From positions 230,643 to 294,642 of the forward strand of contig NZ_NBBJ01000004.1 in assembly GCF_002197665.1 (NCBI RefSeq): a stretch of 64,000 bases of DNA. The letters run 5' to 3'. The first letter of the stretch is position 1, and the number at the start of each line of letters is the position of its first letter. Of this stretch, positions 45,888 to 54,842 are shown piece by piece. This DNA is from Sphingomonas mucosissima (lineage in GTDB: Bacteria > Pseudomonadota > Alphaproteobacteria > Sphingomonadales > Sphingomonadaceae). The translations under genes were made by a program, and so were the position numbers. Under the pieces are notes generated by a model. It had not been told where the DNA came from, searched no databases, and saw nothing but the letters and a program-made list of their open reading frames with translations.

Positions 45888-47057
45888 ATGCCGGTGACCC
45901 ATGAATGCGACCTCGCCATCGTCGGCGGCGGGCTGGCGGGCGGGCTGATCGCACTGGCGCTGGCCGCGCGGCGCCCCGATCTCGACGTGCGCATCGTCGA
46001 TTCGGGCGACAGCCTAGGCGGCAATCACATCTGGTCGTTCTTCGATGCCGATGTGGCCAAGGACGACCGCTGGTTGCTGAGCCCGCTCGTTTGCCATGCT
46101 TGGCCGGCCTATGACGTTTCCTTCCCGGCGCATGCGCGCACGATCAACCAGCCCTATTATTCGATCGAATCGGAGCGGTTCGACGAGGTGGTGCGCAAGG
46201 CGTTGCCGGCAGAGGCGATCATGCCGGGCCGCAAGGTGCTGGCGTGCAGTCCGACGGCCGTGGTGCTGGCGGACGGCGATCGTATCGAGGCCAAGGGCGT
46301 GATCGATGCGCGCGGCGCCGGCGATCTTTCCATGTTGGACGTGGGCTGGCAAAAATTCGTCGGGCGCACGCTCGATATTCCCGCCGGCCACGGCATCGAT
46401 CGCCCAACGGTGATGGACGCGACGGTGGCGCAGCATGACGGCTATCGCTTCGTCTATCTGCTTCCTTTCTCGCCGACGCGCTTGTTCGTCGAGGACACCT
46501 ATTACAGTGACGGACCATCGCTTAACGTCCGCGCCTTGAACCACCGGATCGACGTTTATGCCACCGCGCGCGGCTGGGAAGTCGCGACTGGGGCGAATGA
46601 TCTGCGCGAGGAGCGCGGCGCGCTGCCGGTGGTGATCGGCGGCGATTTCGAAGGTTATTGGCGATGGGGCGGGGCGAAGGTCGCCAAGGCAGGCGCGCGG
46701 GCGGGGCTGTTCCACCCGACCACGGGCTATTCGCTGCCCGACGCGGTTCGCCTGGCGGTGCGCATTGCGCAAGCCAGTGATCTCAGCGGCGAAGGACTGC
46801 ACGATCTGACCTATGATTACGCGCGCGAACGCTGGGAAGAGCGGCGGTTCTACCGGATGCTCGATGCCATGCTGTTCCGCGCTGCCGATCCCGACGCGCG
46901 CTACAAGGTGCTGGAGCGGTTCTACCGGCTTCATCCGAATCTGATTGCGCGCTTCTATGCTGCGCGGTCGACCACCAAGGACAAGCTTCGCGTGCTGTCC
47001 GGGCGCCCCCCGGTGCCCCTATTTCGTGCCCTTCGCGTGATCAGGAATCTATCATGA
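45888..47057 (+). CDS. crtY: Lycopene beta-cyclase
   Basis: FAD/NAD(P)-dependent cyclisation of lycopene ends to beta-carotene. 389 aa: dinucleotide-binding DLAIVGGGLAGGL (8-20), SLGGNHIWSFFDADV, and VYLLPFSPTRLFVEDTYYS, the CrtY signature. The ATG at 45888 is preceded by AAGG almost directly; a GTG at 45894 would have better spacing. First gene of a crt operon; its stop overlaps crtI by 4 nt (ATGA). crtE and crtZ are not in this window. Confidence 0.95.
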   Translation: MPVTHECDLAIVGGGLAGGLIALALAARRPDLDVRIVDSGDSLGGNHIWSFFDADVAKDDRWLLSPLVCHAWPAYDVSFPAHARTINQPYYSIESERFDEVVRKALPAEAIMPGRKVLACSPTAVVLADGDRIEAKGVIDARGAGDLSMLDVGWQKFVGRTLDIPAGHGIDRPTVMDATVAQHDGYRFVYLLPFSPTRLFVEDTYYSDGPSLNVRALNHRIDVYATARGWEVATGANDLREERGALPVVIGGDFEGYWRWGGAKVAKAGARAGLFHPTTGYSLPDAVRLAVRIAQASDLSGEGLHDLTYDYARERWEERRFYRMLDAMLFRAADPDARYKVLERFYRLHPNLIARFYAARSTTKDKLRVLSGRPPVPLFRALRVIRNLS

Positions 47058-48538
47058 GCAGCCGTGCCATCATCATCGGCGCCGGGTTCGGTGGCCTGGC
47101 GCTCGCCATTCGCCTGCAATCGGCGGGCGTGGCGACCACCATCGTCGAGGCGCGCGACAAGCCGGGCGGGCGCGCTTACGTCTGGCAGCAGGACGGCTTC
47201 ACCTTTGATGCCGGGCCCACCGTCATCACCGATCCGGCATGCCTGCAGGAATTGTGGGCGCTGAGCGGCGACGAGATGAGCCGCGACGTGACGCTGGAGC
47301 CAGTGCAGCCATTTTACCGGCTGAACTGGCCCGATGGCACCAATTTCGATTACACCAACGACGACAAGGTGCTGCGCACCGAGATCGCCAAGCTCGATCC
47401 AGCCGATGTCGAGGGCTACAGCAAGTTCCTCGCGTATTCCGCCGGTGTTTTCCACGAAGGCTATGAAAAGCTCGGCCATGTCGCGTTTCTCGACTTCGCC
47501 TCGATGATCAAGGCCGCGCCGGCGCTGGCCAAATATCAGGCGTGGCGATCGGTCTATTCAATGGTGTCCTCGTTCGTGAAGAGCGAGAAGCTGCGCGAGG
47601 CGCTGTCGTTCCACACGCTGCTCGTCGGCGGCAACCCGATGACCACCAGCGCCATCTACGCGCTGATCCACAAACTGGAGCGCGACGGCGGCGTCTGGTT
47701 CGCGCGCGGCGGCACCAATCGGCTGGTGGCCGGCATGGTGACGCTGTTCGAGCGGCTGGGCGGCACGCTGCGGCTGAACGACCCGGTGGCCGAGATCGAG
47801 ACCATGGGAGACCGGGTTACAGCCGTGCGCACGCAGAGCGGCTGGCGCCAGGAAGCGGATATGGTCGCCTCCAACGGCGATATCGTCCACACTTATCGCG
47901 ATCTCTTGAACGGCTCGCGGGCGGCGGCGCGCACGGCGGCGCGGCTGGAGCGCAAGAAGTTCTCGCCGTCGCTGTTCGTCGTTCACTTCGGCATCAAGGG
48001 AACGTGGCCGGGCATCCCGCACCACATGATCCTGTTCGGTCCGCGCTATAAGGGGCTGCTCGCCGACATCTACGATCACGGCGTGTTGAGCGAGGATTTC
48101 TCGCTCTATCTGCACCATCCGACCGTCACCGATCCGAGCCTGGCGCCCGAGGGCTGCTCGACCTTCTATGCGCTCGCGCCGGTGCCGCATCAGGGCAAAT
48201 TCCCGGAGGATTGGGAGCGGATCGCCCCCATCTTGGAGAAGCGCATTCTGGATGAAGTCGGGCGGCGTCTGATCCCGGACATTCACGAGCGGATCATCAC
48301 CAAGTTCAGCTACAGCCCGGCCGATTTCTCCCGCGATCTGAACGCGCATCTGGGAAGCGCCTTCAGCCTAGAACCGGTGCTGACGCAAAGCGCCTATTTC
48401 CGGGTGCACAACCGCGATGATGCGATCGGGAACATGTATTTCGTCGGCGCGGGCACCCACCCGGGCGCCGGCATCCCCGGCGTCGTGGGTAGTGCCAAGG
48501 CGACGGCGGCATTGATGCTTGAAGGAGTAAGACGTTGA
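47054..48538 (+). CDS. crtI: Phytoene desaturase
   Basis: Converts phytoene to lycopene in four desaturations. 494 aa with FAD motif IIIGAGFGGLALAIRLQSAG, GRAYVWQQDGFTFDAGPTVITDP, the DxGP-type start, and the C-terminal FVGAGTHPGAGIPGVVGSAKA signature of bacterial CrtI. Coupled to crtY. Immediately followed, 37 bp on, by a LOG-like gene that separates it from crtB. Confidence 0.96.
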   Translation: MSSRAIIIGAGFGGLALAIRLQSAGVATTIVEARDKPGGRAYVWQQDGFTFDAGPTVITDPACLQELWALSGDEMSRDVTLEPVQPFYRLNWPDGTNFDYTNDDKVLRTEIAKLDPADVEGYSKFLAYSAGVFHEGYEKLGHVAFLDFASMIKAAPALAKYQAWRSVYSMVSSFVKSEKLREALSFHTLLVGGNPMTTSAIYALIHKLERDGGVWFARGGTNRLVAGMVTLFERLGGTLRLNDPVAEIETMGDRVTAVRTQSGWRQEADMVASNGDIVHTYRDLLNGSRAAARTAARLERKKFSPSLFVVHFGIKGTWPGIPHHMILFGPRYKGLLADIYDHGVLSEDFSLYLHHPTVTDPSLAPEGCSTFYALAPVPHQGKFPEDWERIAPILEKRILDEVGRRLIPDIHERIITKFSYSPADFSRDLNAHLGSAFSLEPVLTQSAYFRVHNRDDAIGNMYFVGAGTHPGAGIPGVVGSAKATAALMLEGVRR

Positions 48539-48575
48539 AACTGTGCGTAGCTCTCCGCCTTGTACGGGAGAGCAG

Positions 48576-49160
48576 ATGGTGAAGCGGCTGGCAGTCTATT
48601 GCGGCTCGGCAACGCCGCGTGATCCCATGTACATGGAACTCGCCTGGAGCGTTGGCCGCACGCTGGCCGAGCGCGGCATCGGCGTGGTCTATGGCGGCGG
48701 GCGGCTGGGGCTGATGGGCGCGGTGGCCGATGGCGCACTTCAGGCCGGCGGCGAGGTGATCGGGATCATCCCGCAGGCGCTCGTCGACGCCGAGGTCGCG
48801 CACCGCGGCCTGACCGAGCTTCACGTCGTCGGCGGCATGCACGATCGCAAGCGTGCGTTCACCGATCTGGCGGACGGGTTCGTCACCATTCCCGGCGGCA
48901 CGGGGACGATGGACGAATTGTGGGAGGCGCTGAGCTGGGCGCAGATCGGCTATCACACCGATCCGGTCGGGTTGCTCAATGCTGGTGGGTATTACGACCA
49001 TCTCGTCTCCTTTTGGGAGAAGATGGGTGACGTCGGCTTTCTGCGGCCGCAGCATCGCGGATTGCTGATCATCGCCGACACGCTGGAGGATCTGCTCGAG
49101 CGCATGGCGGCGCACGTACCCGCCCAGCCGATCGTGCGGATGAGCGCGGACGACCTTTAA
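48576..49160 (+). CDS. LOG family protein (TIGR00730, nucleotide 5'-monophosphate phosphoribohydrolase)
   Basis: 194 aa Rossmann-fold protein with VYGGGRLGLMGAVADGAL and the PGGTGTMDELWE motif of LOG/TIGR00730 enzymes, which cleave cytokinin or other nucleoside monophosphates; other members are lysine-decarboxylase-like only in name. The ATG at 48576 has GGGAGAG upstream. It sits inside the crt operon between crtI and crtB, a layout seen in other sphingomonads as far as I recall; the link to carotenoids is unknown. Confidence 0.88.
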   Translation: MVKRLAVYCGSATPRDPMYMELAWSVGRTLAERGIGVVYGGGRLGLMGAVADGALQAGGEVIGIIPQALVDAEVAHRGLTELHVVGGMHDRKRAFTDLADGFVTIPGGTGTMDELWEALSWAQIGYHTDPVGLLNAGGYYDHLVSFWEKMGDVGFLRPQHRGLLIIADTLEDLLERMAAHVPAQPIVRMSADDL

Positions 49161-49210
49161 ACCTGCACGGGGCGGCCGCCGCGCGGTTGCCCGTTATCCA
49201 AGAGGCCCAG

Positions 49211-50164
49211 GTGGCGCGCGACGACAATCATCGGCTGAGCGAGGAACGTGGCGCGCTGGTCCGCGCGGCACGTGATTCCATCGCGCGCGGGTCCAAGAGC
49301 TTCGCCATGGCGAGCAACCTGTTCGATCGCGCCACGCGCGAACGGGCGTGGCTGCTCTATGCCTGGTGCCGGGCCTGCGACGATATCGTCGACGGGCAGG
49401 ATCACGGACATGGCGCGACCATCGTGTCCGACGCCGAGGCGCGGGTCGCGATCATCGCCGAAAAGACCAGCGCGGCGCTCGCAGGCGAGGTCGTGGGTGA
49501 CATGCCGTTCGACGCGCTGCGCCTCGTCGCGGCCGAAACCGGCCTGCCGGCGCGGTTCGCGCATGATCTCGTCACCGGCTTTCGGCTCGATGCGGAGGAT
49601 TGGCGGCCGCGCAGCGAGGCCGACCTGTATCGTTACTGCTATCATGTCGCCGGCGCGGTCGGGTGCATCATGGCGGTCGTCATGGGGGTCGATCCGGCGG
49701 ACGAGGACACGCTGGACCGAGCTTGCGATCTCGGCATGGCGTTCCAGCTCGCCAACATCGCCCGCGATATCGAAGAGGATGACCGGATCGGGCGCTGCTA
49801 TCTGCCGGTCGAGTGGCTGGTAGAGATGGACATGCCACCTGGCCAGCACATGAAGCCGCCGTTTCGCGATCGGCTGACGGTGCTGTCGCGCCGGCTGGCG
49901 ACACGGGCGGCGCTACACGAGGCGAGTGCGCGCGTTGGTGCGGCACGTTTGCCGGGCCGGGCGCGCTGGGCAGTGCTGGCAGCGGCGGGCATTTATGGCG
50001 ACATCGCGCGGGCGGTCGCGGCGCGCGGTAACCATGCCTGGGATCACCGGGTGACGACGTCCAACCGCGCGAAGCTGGCCTGGGTGGTGAAGGCGGCGAT
50101 CGCAGCGCGGCGGCCAGTAGCGGATCGCCCGCGCGATCCGGTTTTGTGGACGCGGCCGCGGTAA
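49211..50164 (+). CDS. crtB: Phytoene synthase
   Basis: Condenses two geranylgeranyl diphosphates to phytoene, the first C40 step. 317 aa from the GTG at 49211 (AAGAGG 5 nt upstream); a TTG at 49187 extends the frame by eight codons. The first aspartate-rich motif is CRACDDIVDG (about 54-62) and the second lies in LANIARDIEEDDRIGRCYLP, both needed for Mg-diphosphate binding. Ends the crt operon; it is convergent with thrS across a REP-bearing spacer. Confidence 0.94.
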   Translation: MARDDNHRLSEERGALVRAARDSIARGSKSFAMASNLFDRATRERAWLLYAWCRACDDIVDGQDHGHGATIVSDAEARVAIIAEKTSAALAGEVVGDMPFDALRLVAAETGLPARFAHDLVTGFRLDAEDWRPRSEADLYRYCYHVAGAVGCIMAVVMGVDPADEDTLDRACDLGMAFQLANIARDIEEDDRIGRCYLPVEWLVEMDMPPGQHMKPPFRDRLTVLSRRLATRAALHEASARVGAARLPGRARWAVLAAAGIYGDIARAVAARGNHAWDHRVTTSNRAKLAWVVKAAIAARRPVADRPRDPVLWTRPR

Positions 50165-50172
50165 CTCACCTG

Positions 50173-50267
50173 CGTCATGCAGGGCTTGTCCCGGCATCCA
50201 CGGCTCCGCGCACCCACAGTTATAGCGTTTGCGGGGCGGTGGACCTCGGGACAAGCCCGGGGTGACG
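50173..50267. repeat. REP-like palindromic element C
   Basis: CGTCATGCAGGGCTTGTCCC GGCATCC ... GTGGACCTCGGGACAAGCCC GGGGTGACG: long imperfect inverted repeat in the crtB-thrS spacer; the arms CGGGACAAGCCC and GGGCTTGTCCCG are complementary. Confidence 0.75.
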
Positions 50268-50312
50268 TGCCGTTCCGCTCCCGGCCAAGATTCGCCCCTC
50301 CGGTTTGCCCTA

Positions 50313-50345
50313 GCTCCGAGGGCTTGGCACGTGCTTCGACGCGCT
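50313..50345. repeat. Short REP-like element
   Basis: AGGGCTTGGCACGTGCTTCG followed by ACGCGCTCAGCCC, resembling a half of a second sphingomonad palindromic repeat type. Low confidence. Confidence 0.3.
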
Positions 50346-50372
50346 CAGCCCCAAAGGGATGGGCGGGGAGGG

Positions 50373-52382
50373 TCAGGCCAAGTCGGGCGGCGTCGCTTCC
50401 TTCACCAGCCGGGCGATGATCTCGTCAAGTGGGACGATCTCCTGCCCCTGGCTTCCGAGCCGGCGAACCGCGACGGTGCCTTCCTCCGCCTCGCGCTTGC
50501 CGACCACCAGCAGCGCCGGCACCTTTGCCAGGCTGTGCTCGCGCACCTTGTAGTTGATCTTCTCATTGCGAAGATCCGTCTCGACGCGCAGCCCGGCCGC
50601 GGCCAGCCTGTCGCGTACGACATGCGCATAATCGTCGGCTTCGGACACGATCGTCGCCACCACCGCCTGCACGGGCGACAGCCACAGCGGGAAGCGGCCG
50701 GCGTGATGCTCGATCAGGATGCCCAGGAATCGCTCGAACGTGCCGAGGATCGCTCGGTGCAGCATCACCGGGCGATGCCGCTCGCCATCCTCGCCGATGT
50801 AGCTCGCGTCGAGGCGCTCCGGCAGCACGCGATCGGACTGGATCGTGCCGACCTGCCACGTCCGCCCGATTGCGTCGGTCAGGTGGAATTCCAGCTTGGG
50901 CGCATAGAAGGCGCCTTCGCCCTCCAGCTCCTCGAACCCGTCCTTGATCTTCTGCGGCAGGTTCGATGCCATCACGGCGCGACGCAGCTCGTCCTCGGCC
51001 TTGTCCCACATCGCATCGTCGCCGAAGCGCTTCTCGGGGCGCAGCGCCAGCTTCACCGCGTAATCCGTGAAGCCCAGGTCGTGATACACGCTGTCGAGCA
51101 GGTCGATGAACTTCGCGACCTCGTCGACCACCTGGTCCTCGCGCACGAAGATATGCGCGTCGTCCTGCGTGAACTGGCGGACGCGCATGATGCCGTGCAG
51201 CGCGCCGTGCGGCTCGTTGCGGTGGCAGCAGCCGAACTCGGCCATGCGGATCGGCAGATCGCGATACGATTTGATTCCCTGGCGGAAAATCAGGACGTGC
51301 GCCGGGCAGTTCATCGGCTTCAGCGCCATCCAGTCCGCCTCGGGCGAGACGAGCGCGCCTTCGTCGGAGACGTTCGGCACTTCGTCAGGAATGACGAACA
51401 TGTTCTCGCGATACTTGCCCCAGTGGCCGGAACGTTCCCACTGGCGCGCATCCATCACCTGCGGCGTCTTCACTTCTTCATAGCCGCCAGCATCCAACCG
51501 CCGGCGCATATACGCCTCCAGCTGCCGCCAGATCATATAGCCCTTGGGATGCCAGAAGACGCTGCCATGCGCTTCGGACTGGAGGTGGAACAGGTCCATT
51601 TCCTGCCCGATCTTGCGGTGATCGCGCTTCGCCGCTTCCTCCAGCATGTGGAGATGCGCATCGAGCTGCTTCTTGTTCAACCAACCCGTGCCGTAGATGC
51701 GGCTCAGCATCGCGTTCTTCTGGTCGCCGCGCCAATAGGCGCCTGACACGCGCGTCAGCTTGAACGCCTGCGGATCGAGCTTGCCCGTGGAGGCAAGGTG
51801 CGGGCCGCGGCACATGTCGAGCCAGGCGTCCTCTCCCTTGCCGGCGCGGTAGACCGTCAGTTCCTCGCCTTCGGGAAGCTCGGCGGCCCATTCGGCCTTG
51901 AAGGTCTCGCCCTGCTTGGTCCAACGGTCGATTAGGTCGGCGCGCGACCAGACTTCACGAATCAGCGGCTCATCACGCGCGATGATCTCGCGCATCTTGG
52001 CCTCGATCGCGGGCAGATCCTCCTCGGTGAACGGCCCGCGATCCGCCGGGGCGGCGAAATCGTAATAGAAGCCGTCGTCCGTCGCCGGGCCGAAGGTGAT
52101 CTGCGTGCCGGGGAACAGCGCCTGCACCGCTTCGGCGAGGACGTGGGCGAAATCGTGACGGGCGAGCTCGAGCGCGTCGACCTCGTCGCGGTGCGTGACC
52201 AGCGCCAGCTGCGCATCGCGCTCGAACGGGCGGTTGATGTCGCGCAGCTCGCCGTCGACGCGCGCGGCGATCGCAGCCTTGGCGAGGCCGGGGCCGATCG
52301 CGGCGGCAATGTCCATCGGGGTCGATCCCGGCGGCACCTCGCGTACCGAGCCATCCGGAAGCGTGATCGAGAGCATGTTCAT
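50373..52382 (-). CDS. thrS: Threonyl-tRNA synthetase
   Basis: Class II synthetase charging tRNA-Thr, with an editing domain for Ser-tRNA-Thr. 669 aa: N-terminal TGS domain ([18 protein letters not shown]), editing domain with [12 protein letters not shown], catalytic motif 2 region with the zinc site in [22 protein letters not shown] and [13 protein letters not shown], and the C-terminal anticodon-binding domain. The ATG at 52382 has AGGAAA 7 nt upstream; the open frame to 52616 is the leader and is not coding in this frame. Expression is probably controlled by the attenuator at 52433-52616. Confidence 0.96.
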   Translation of the reverse strand: MNMLSITLPDGSVREVPPGSTPMDIAAAIGPGLAKAAIAARVDGELRDINRPFERDAQLALVTHRDEVDALELARHDFAHVLAEAVQALFPGTQITFGPATDDGFYYDFAAPADRGPFTEEDLPAIEAKMREIIARDEPLIREVWSRADLIDRWTKQGETFKAEWAAELPEGEELTVYRAGKGEDAWLDMCRGPHLASTGKLDPQAFKLTRVSGAYWRGDQKNAMLSRIYGTGWLNKKQLDAHLHMLEEAAKRDHRKIGQEMDLFHLQSEAHGSVFWHPKGYMIWRQLEAYMRRRLDAGGYEEVKTPQVMDARQWERSGHWGKYRENMFVIPDEVPNVSDEGALVSPEADWMALKPMNCPAHVLIFRQGIKSYRDLPIRMAEFGCCHRNEPHGALHGIMRVRQFTQDDAHIFVREDQVVDEVAKFIDLLDSVYHDLGFTDYAVKLALRPEKRFGDDAMWDKAEDELRRAVMASNLPQKIKDGFEELEGEGAFYAPKLEFHLTDAIGRTWQVGTIQSDRVLPERLDASYIGEDGERHRPVMLHRAILGTFERFLGILIEHHAGRFPLWLSPVQAVVATIVSEADDYAHVVRDRLAAAGLRVETDLRNEKINYKVREHSLAKVPALLVVGKREAEEGTVAVRRLGSQGQEIVPLDEIIARLVKEATPPDLA

Positions 52383-52432
52383 GATAGGCTTTCCTGCAAT
52401 ACCGATGCGCTTAGGCGAGCGGACCCGCGACG

Positions 52433-52497
52433 AAAAGAGCGTCCGGAGTGTGGCAGGAACGAAGTGGAGGACGCCGGCCCACCCGTTCCCGGGCGAG
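52433..52497 (-). promoter_or_regulatory. Candidate thrS attenuator (alternative hairpins and T-tract)
   Basis: On the minus strand after the leader peptide: stem 1:2 CTCGCCCG/CGGGTGGG (52490-52497 with 52478-52485); stem 2:3 CGGGAACG/CGTTCCTG (52484-52491 with 52454-52461); terminator stem GGCGTCC/GGACGCT (52469-52475 with 52438-52444) followed by TTTT (52433-52436). 1:2 and 2:3 exclude each other, and 2:3 crosses the terminator stem. This is the layout of a leader-peptide attenuator. Confidence 0.62.
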
Positions 52498-52512
52498 CAA
52501 GCCGTCAGCGCA

Positions 52513-52581
52513 TCAGCGCGTGAGCGACCGCCCCCGGCAAACCGGGGTGATAGTAGTGGTCGTGGCACGATTGCGCAGCAT
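52513..52581 (-). CDS. thrS leader peptide (threonine-rich)
   Basis: A 22-codon frame, ATG at 52581 to TGA at 52513, on the minus strand just upstream of thrS. Residues 7-12 read TTTTIT, i.e. five threonine codons in six (ACG ACC ACT ACT ATC ACC), using all ACN codons but ACA. A perfect hairpin CCCCGG/CCGGGG lies inside it and the stop comes 16 nt before stem 1:2. No Shine-Dalgarno site is seen; the promoter places the predicted start at or next to the ATG. Resembles the thr operon leader peptide of enterobacteria in design, not in sequence. Regulatory role inferred. Confidence 0.68.
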   Translation of the reverse strand: MLRNRATTTTITPVCRGRSLTR

Positions 52582-52587
52582 GACTGG

Positions 52588-52616
52588 AATATAGCCGCTG
52601 CGACGCCCGCTAACAA
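52588..52616 (-). promoter_or_regulatory. Predicted promoter of the thrS leader
   Basis: TTGTTA (52616-52611), 17-bp spacer, TATATT (52593-52588). The base at the expected +1 is the A of the leader ATG (52581), which would make a leaderless message. Confidence 0.55.
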
Positions 52617-52683
52617 CTGTCAGCGGCAATCAACAAGCCTGGCCCCGCTCTTCTGAGCAAGATGGCGCGACCAAAAACGACAG

Positions 52684-52723
52684 GCAAAAACAACGGGCCC
52701 GCCTCCTTCCGGAAGCGGGCCCG
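52684..52723 (-). terminator. Intrinsic terminator of the glycine-zipper gene
   Basis: On the minus strand: CGGGCCCGC ... GCGGGCCCG stem (9 bp, 12-nt loop) followed by TTGTTTTTGC. 75 nt after the stop. Confidence 0.8.
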
Positions 52724-52798
52724 CGCCCTCATACGCTACGCGAGGGATAAGCAGGCCAAAGGGCCATCTCGTCGGCGAGGATCCCGCCGGCCGCGCCG

Positions 52799-53155
52799 TT
52801 AGCGGCAGTAACGCGGGTTGTTCGACTTCTCGATTGCGTTGCCGGCGACCGCACCGCCCACGCCGCCAAGCACGGTGCCAAGTGCGCGATCACCGCGGCT
52901 GTCGATCACGCGGCCCAGCAGGCCGCCGGCGATCGCGCCGACAATTGTGCCGGTCGTGCCGTTGTTGCAGCGCTGGTTGCGATAATAGCGGCGGTCGTTG
53001 CCGCGATAGCCGCGATAATTGTCGCGATTATCGTAGCCGCGATACTGGCGCTCATAACGGTCGCCATAGTAGCGCTGTGCCGATGCTTCTGCCGGGATCA
53101 TGGCCACCGTGCTCATCGCGAGAGCGGCGCCGGCGAGCGAAAGCTTCTTGAACAT
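52799..53155 (-). CDS. Glycine-zipper 2TM-domain envelope protein
   Basis: 118 aa with a signal peptide (about 1-26, ending ASA), a Tyr/Arg/Asp-rich middle (YGDRYERQYRGYDNRD) and a C-terminal glycine zipper (GTIVGAIAGGLLGRVIDSRG, AVAGNAIEKS). The glycine zipper suggests insertion into or association with the outer membrane; function unknown in this family. Ends with a strong terminator, so it is probably well expressed and monocistronic. Confidence 0.83.
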   Translation of the reverse strand: MFKKLSLAGAALAMSTVAMIPAEASAQRYYGDRYERQYRGYDNRDNYRGYRGNDRRYYRNQRCNNGTTGTIVGAIAGGLLGRVIDSRGDRALGTVLGGVGGAVAGNAIEKSNNPRYCR

Positions 53156-53272
53156 GGTTGCGTCTCCCGTACCAAATTTCGTCGGAGAGGGCGGATGCCG
53201 TCTCGATGAATATGCTTTTGGCCGATTCGCATTGAGCCGAGCCTGAATGCGCTCGTTATCCCCGGTTCAGGT

Positions 53273-54250
53273 ATGAAGCCGTCGCGAAGCCTCGTGCGCT
53301 GGGCGCTTTCGCTCAGCGCTGTTCTGCTGATCGTGCCGCGCTATGCCGGCGACGAGCGGCTTCCGCTGATCAGCGCTCAACCATCGATCACGATCGTGCC
53401 TTATGTTCCGGAGGACGGTTGGCCGAGGCGGATCGGGAGCCTCGTGCCCGTTGCCGGGTATAAGCTGCGCAGCCACGATCCCGCGTTTGGCGGATTTTCG
53501 GCGATCGCGTGGCGGGAGGGGCGCGCCATTCTGATGTCGGACGGCGGCAACATCGTCAGCTTTGCGCTCCGCGACGCGGAGGCGATCGATTCCCGGGGGC
53601 ACGTGCTGCCGGACGGGCCAGCGGTCGGCTGGAACCGGGCAGACCGCGATAGCGAGTCACTGGCGCTCGATCCGGATCGCGGAACGGCATGGGTCGGCTT
53701 TGAGAATCAAAACGAGATATGGCGCTACAGCCCGGACTTCCGGCGGGTCGAAGGCCGTAGCGCGCCCGCGCTGATGCGGAAGTGGGTGCGCAATCAAGGG
53801 GCGGAGGCGCTGGTCAGGCTCCCGGACGGCCGCTTTGTGGCCCTTGCCGAGCGCAAGCCGAATCGTCGGGAGCGTTACGCGGTGCTGTTCTCCGGAGATC
53901 CCAGCGATTCCCGGACAAGGGCGGCATCCTTTCGCTTCATCCCACCCGAACGCTACGATCCCAGTGGTGCGGCGGTGCTGCCGAATGGCGACCTTCTCGT
54001 GCTCACCCGGCGCTTCCAATATCCGTTCAACTTCAGCGCCAAATTGGTGCGGGTAGCGGCGACGGCGCTACGCCCCGGTGCGCAGGTGCGGGGCAGCGTG
54101 ATTGCCACCCTGGCAGCGCCGCTCATGCGCGAGAATTGCGAAGGAATCGCGATCACGCAGGAACGGGGCGCGACGATGGTATGGATCGTCACCGACAATG
54201 ACGGAATGCCGTGGCGCCCGTCCTACCTGTTGAAATTTCGGCTACGATGA
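53273..54250 (+). CDS. Esterase-like activity of phytase family protein
   Basis: 325 aa, probably exported: N-terminal hydrophobic segment (7-21) and then a beta-propeller-like domain with WNRADRDSESLALDPDRGTAWVGFENQNEIWRY and FIPPERYDPSGAAVLPNGDLLVLTRRF, the pattern of the family named for esterase-like activity of phytases (PF13449). Catalytic activity is not established by the sequence. It stands alone between two minus-strand genes. Confidence 0.8.
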   Translation: MKPSRSLVRWALSLSAVLLIVPRYAGDERLPLISAQPSITIVPYVPEDGWPRRIGSLVPVAGYKLRSHDPAFGGFSAIAWREGRAILMSDGGNIVSFALRDAEAIDSRGHVLPDGPAVGWNRADRDSESLALDPDRGTAWVGFENQNEIWRYSPDFRRVEGRSAPALMRKWVRNQGAEALVRLPDGRFVALAERKPNRRERYAVLFSGDPSDSRTRAASFRFIPPERYDPSGAAVLPNGDLLVLTRRFQYPFNFSAKLVRVAATALRPGAQVRGSVIATLAAPLMRENCEGIAITQERGATMVWIVTDNDGMPWRPSYLLKFRLR

Positions 54251-54341
54251 CGCGCGGGTGTGCCTAAGCTCAGCCTGGCACACGCTCGATAGGTAGCTTC
54301 CGAGCGTCGGAGACCCTTCTGTGGCCAATATCGCAAACGAC

Positions 54342-54371
54342 GAAAAGCCCGTCACCCAAGGGGCGACAGGC
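54342..54371 (-). terminator. Intrinsic terminator of rpmB
   Basis: Minus strand: GCCTGTCGCCC CTT GGGTGACGGGC (11-bp stem with two G-T pairs, 3-nt loop) followed by TTTT, 25 nt after the rpmB stop. Confidence 0.82.
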
Positions 54372-54395
54372 CATCGTCTCGCAACCTTGCGCCAA

Positions 54396-54701
54396 TCAGG
54401 CGGCGGTGGCGGTCTCAGTCGTGGAGCGCTTCTTCACGACGTCGCGCTTCAGGCGACGTGCACGCAGCGACAGCTTGTCATCGCTGGTCTTAACCAGCCA
54501 ATTGTCGAGCCCGCCATTATGCTCCACCGAGCGCAGGCCATGCGTCGACACGCGCAAGCGCACGCTGCGCTCCAGCACGTCGGACATGAGCGTCACGTTC
54601 TGCAGGTTCGGCAGGAAGGTACGCTTGGTCTTGTTGTTAGCATGGGAAACGTTGTTTCCCACCTGCCGGCCCTTGCCGGTCAGCTCGCAGATGCGCGACA
54701 T
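54396..54701 (-). CDS. rpmB: 50S ribosomal protein L28
   Basis: 101 aa, normal for the alphaproteobacterial L28 with its C-terminal extension. [20 protein letters not shown] is the family start, followed by [30 protein letters not shown] and the basic [19 protein letters not shown] at 54701; the longer frame to 55079 is antisense to the next gene and rejected. Transcribed alone with its own terminator. Confidence 0.96.
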   Translation of the reverse strand: MSRICELTGKGRQVGNNVSHANNKTKRTFLPNLQNVTLMSDVLERSVRLRVSTHGLRSVEHNGGLDNWLVKTSDDKLSLRARRLKRDVVKKRSTTETATAA

Positions 54702-54842
54702 GGTTCGTGATCCTGAGTTTCGGGTTGGCCCGGAAAGTCGGCGCGGATAGCGGCAATGTCTCGAATCGTCAAGCGCGGCGGCATGCAACTTACCTCGGAC
54801 CCGGTTCGTTGTTGCGTCAGCGAATCGATTGGAGACCGGACC

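Noticed and set aside
50229..51746. 505-codon + strand frame opposite thrS
   Set aside because: Antisense to thrS, which has complete synthetase motifs; composition is a shadow of the real gene.
52383..52616. T-box riboswitch before thrS
   Set aside because: No T-box sequence (TGGNACCGCG type) or specifier loop is present; the Thr-rich leader peptide fits better, and T-boxes are a Gram-positive feature.
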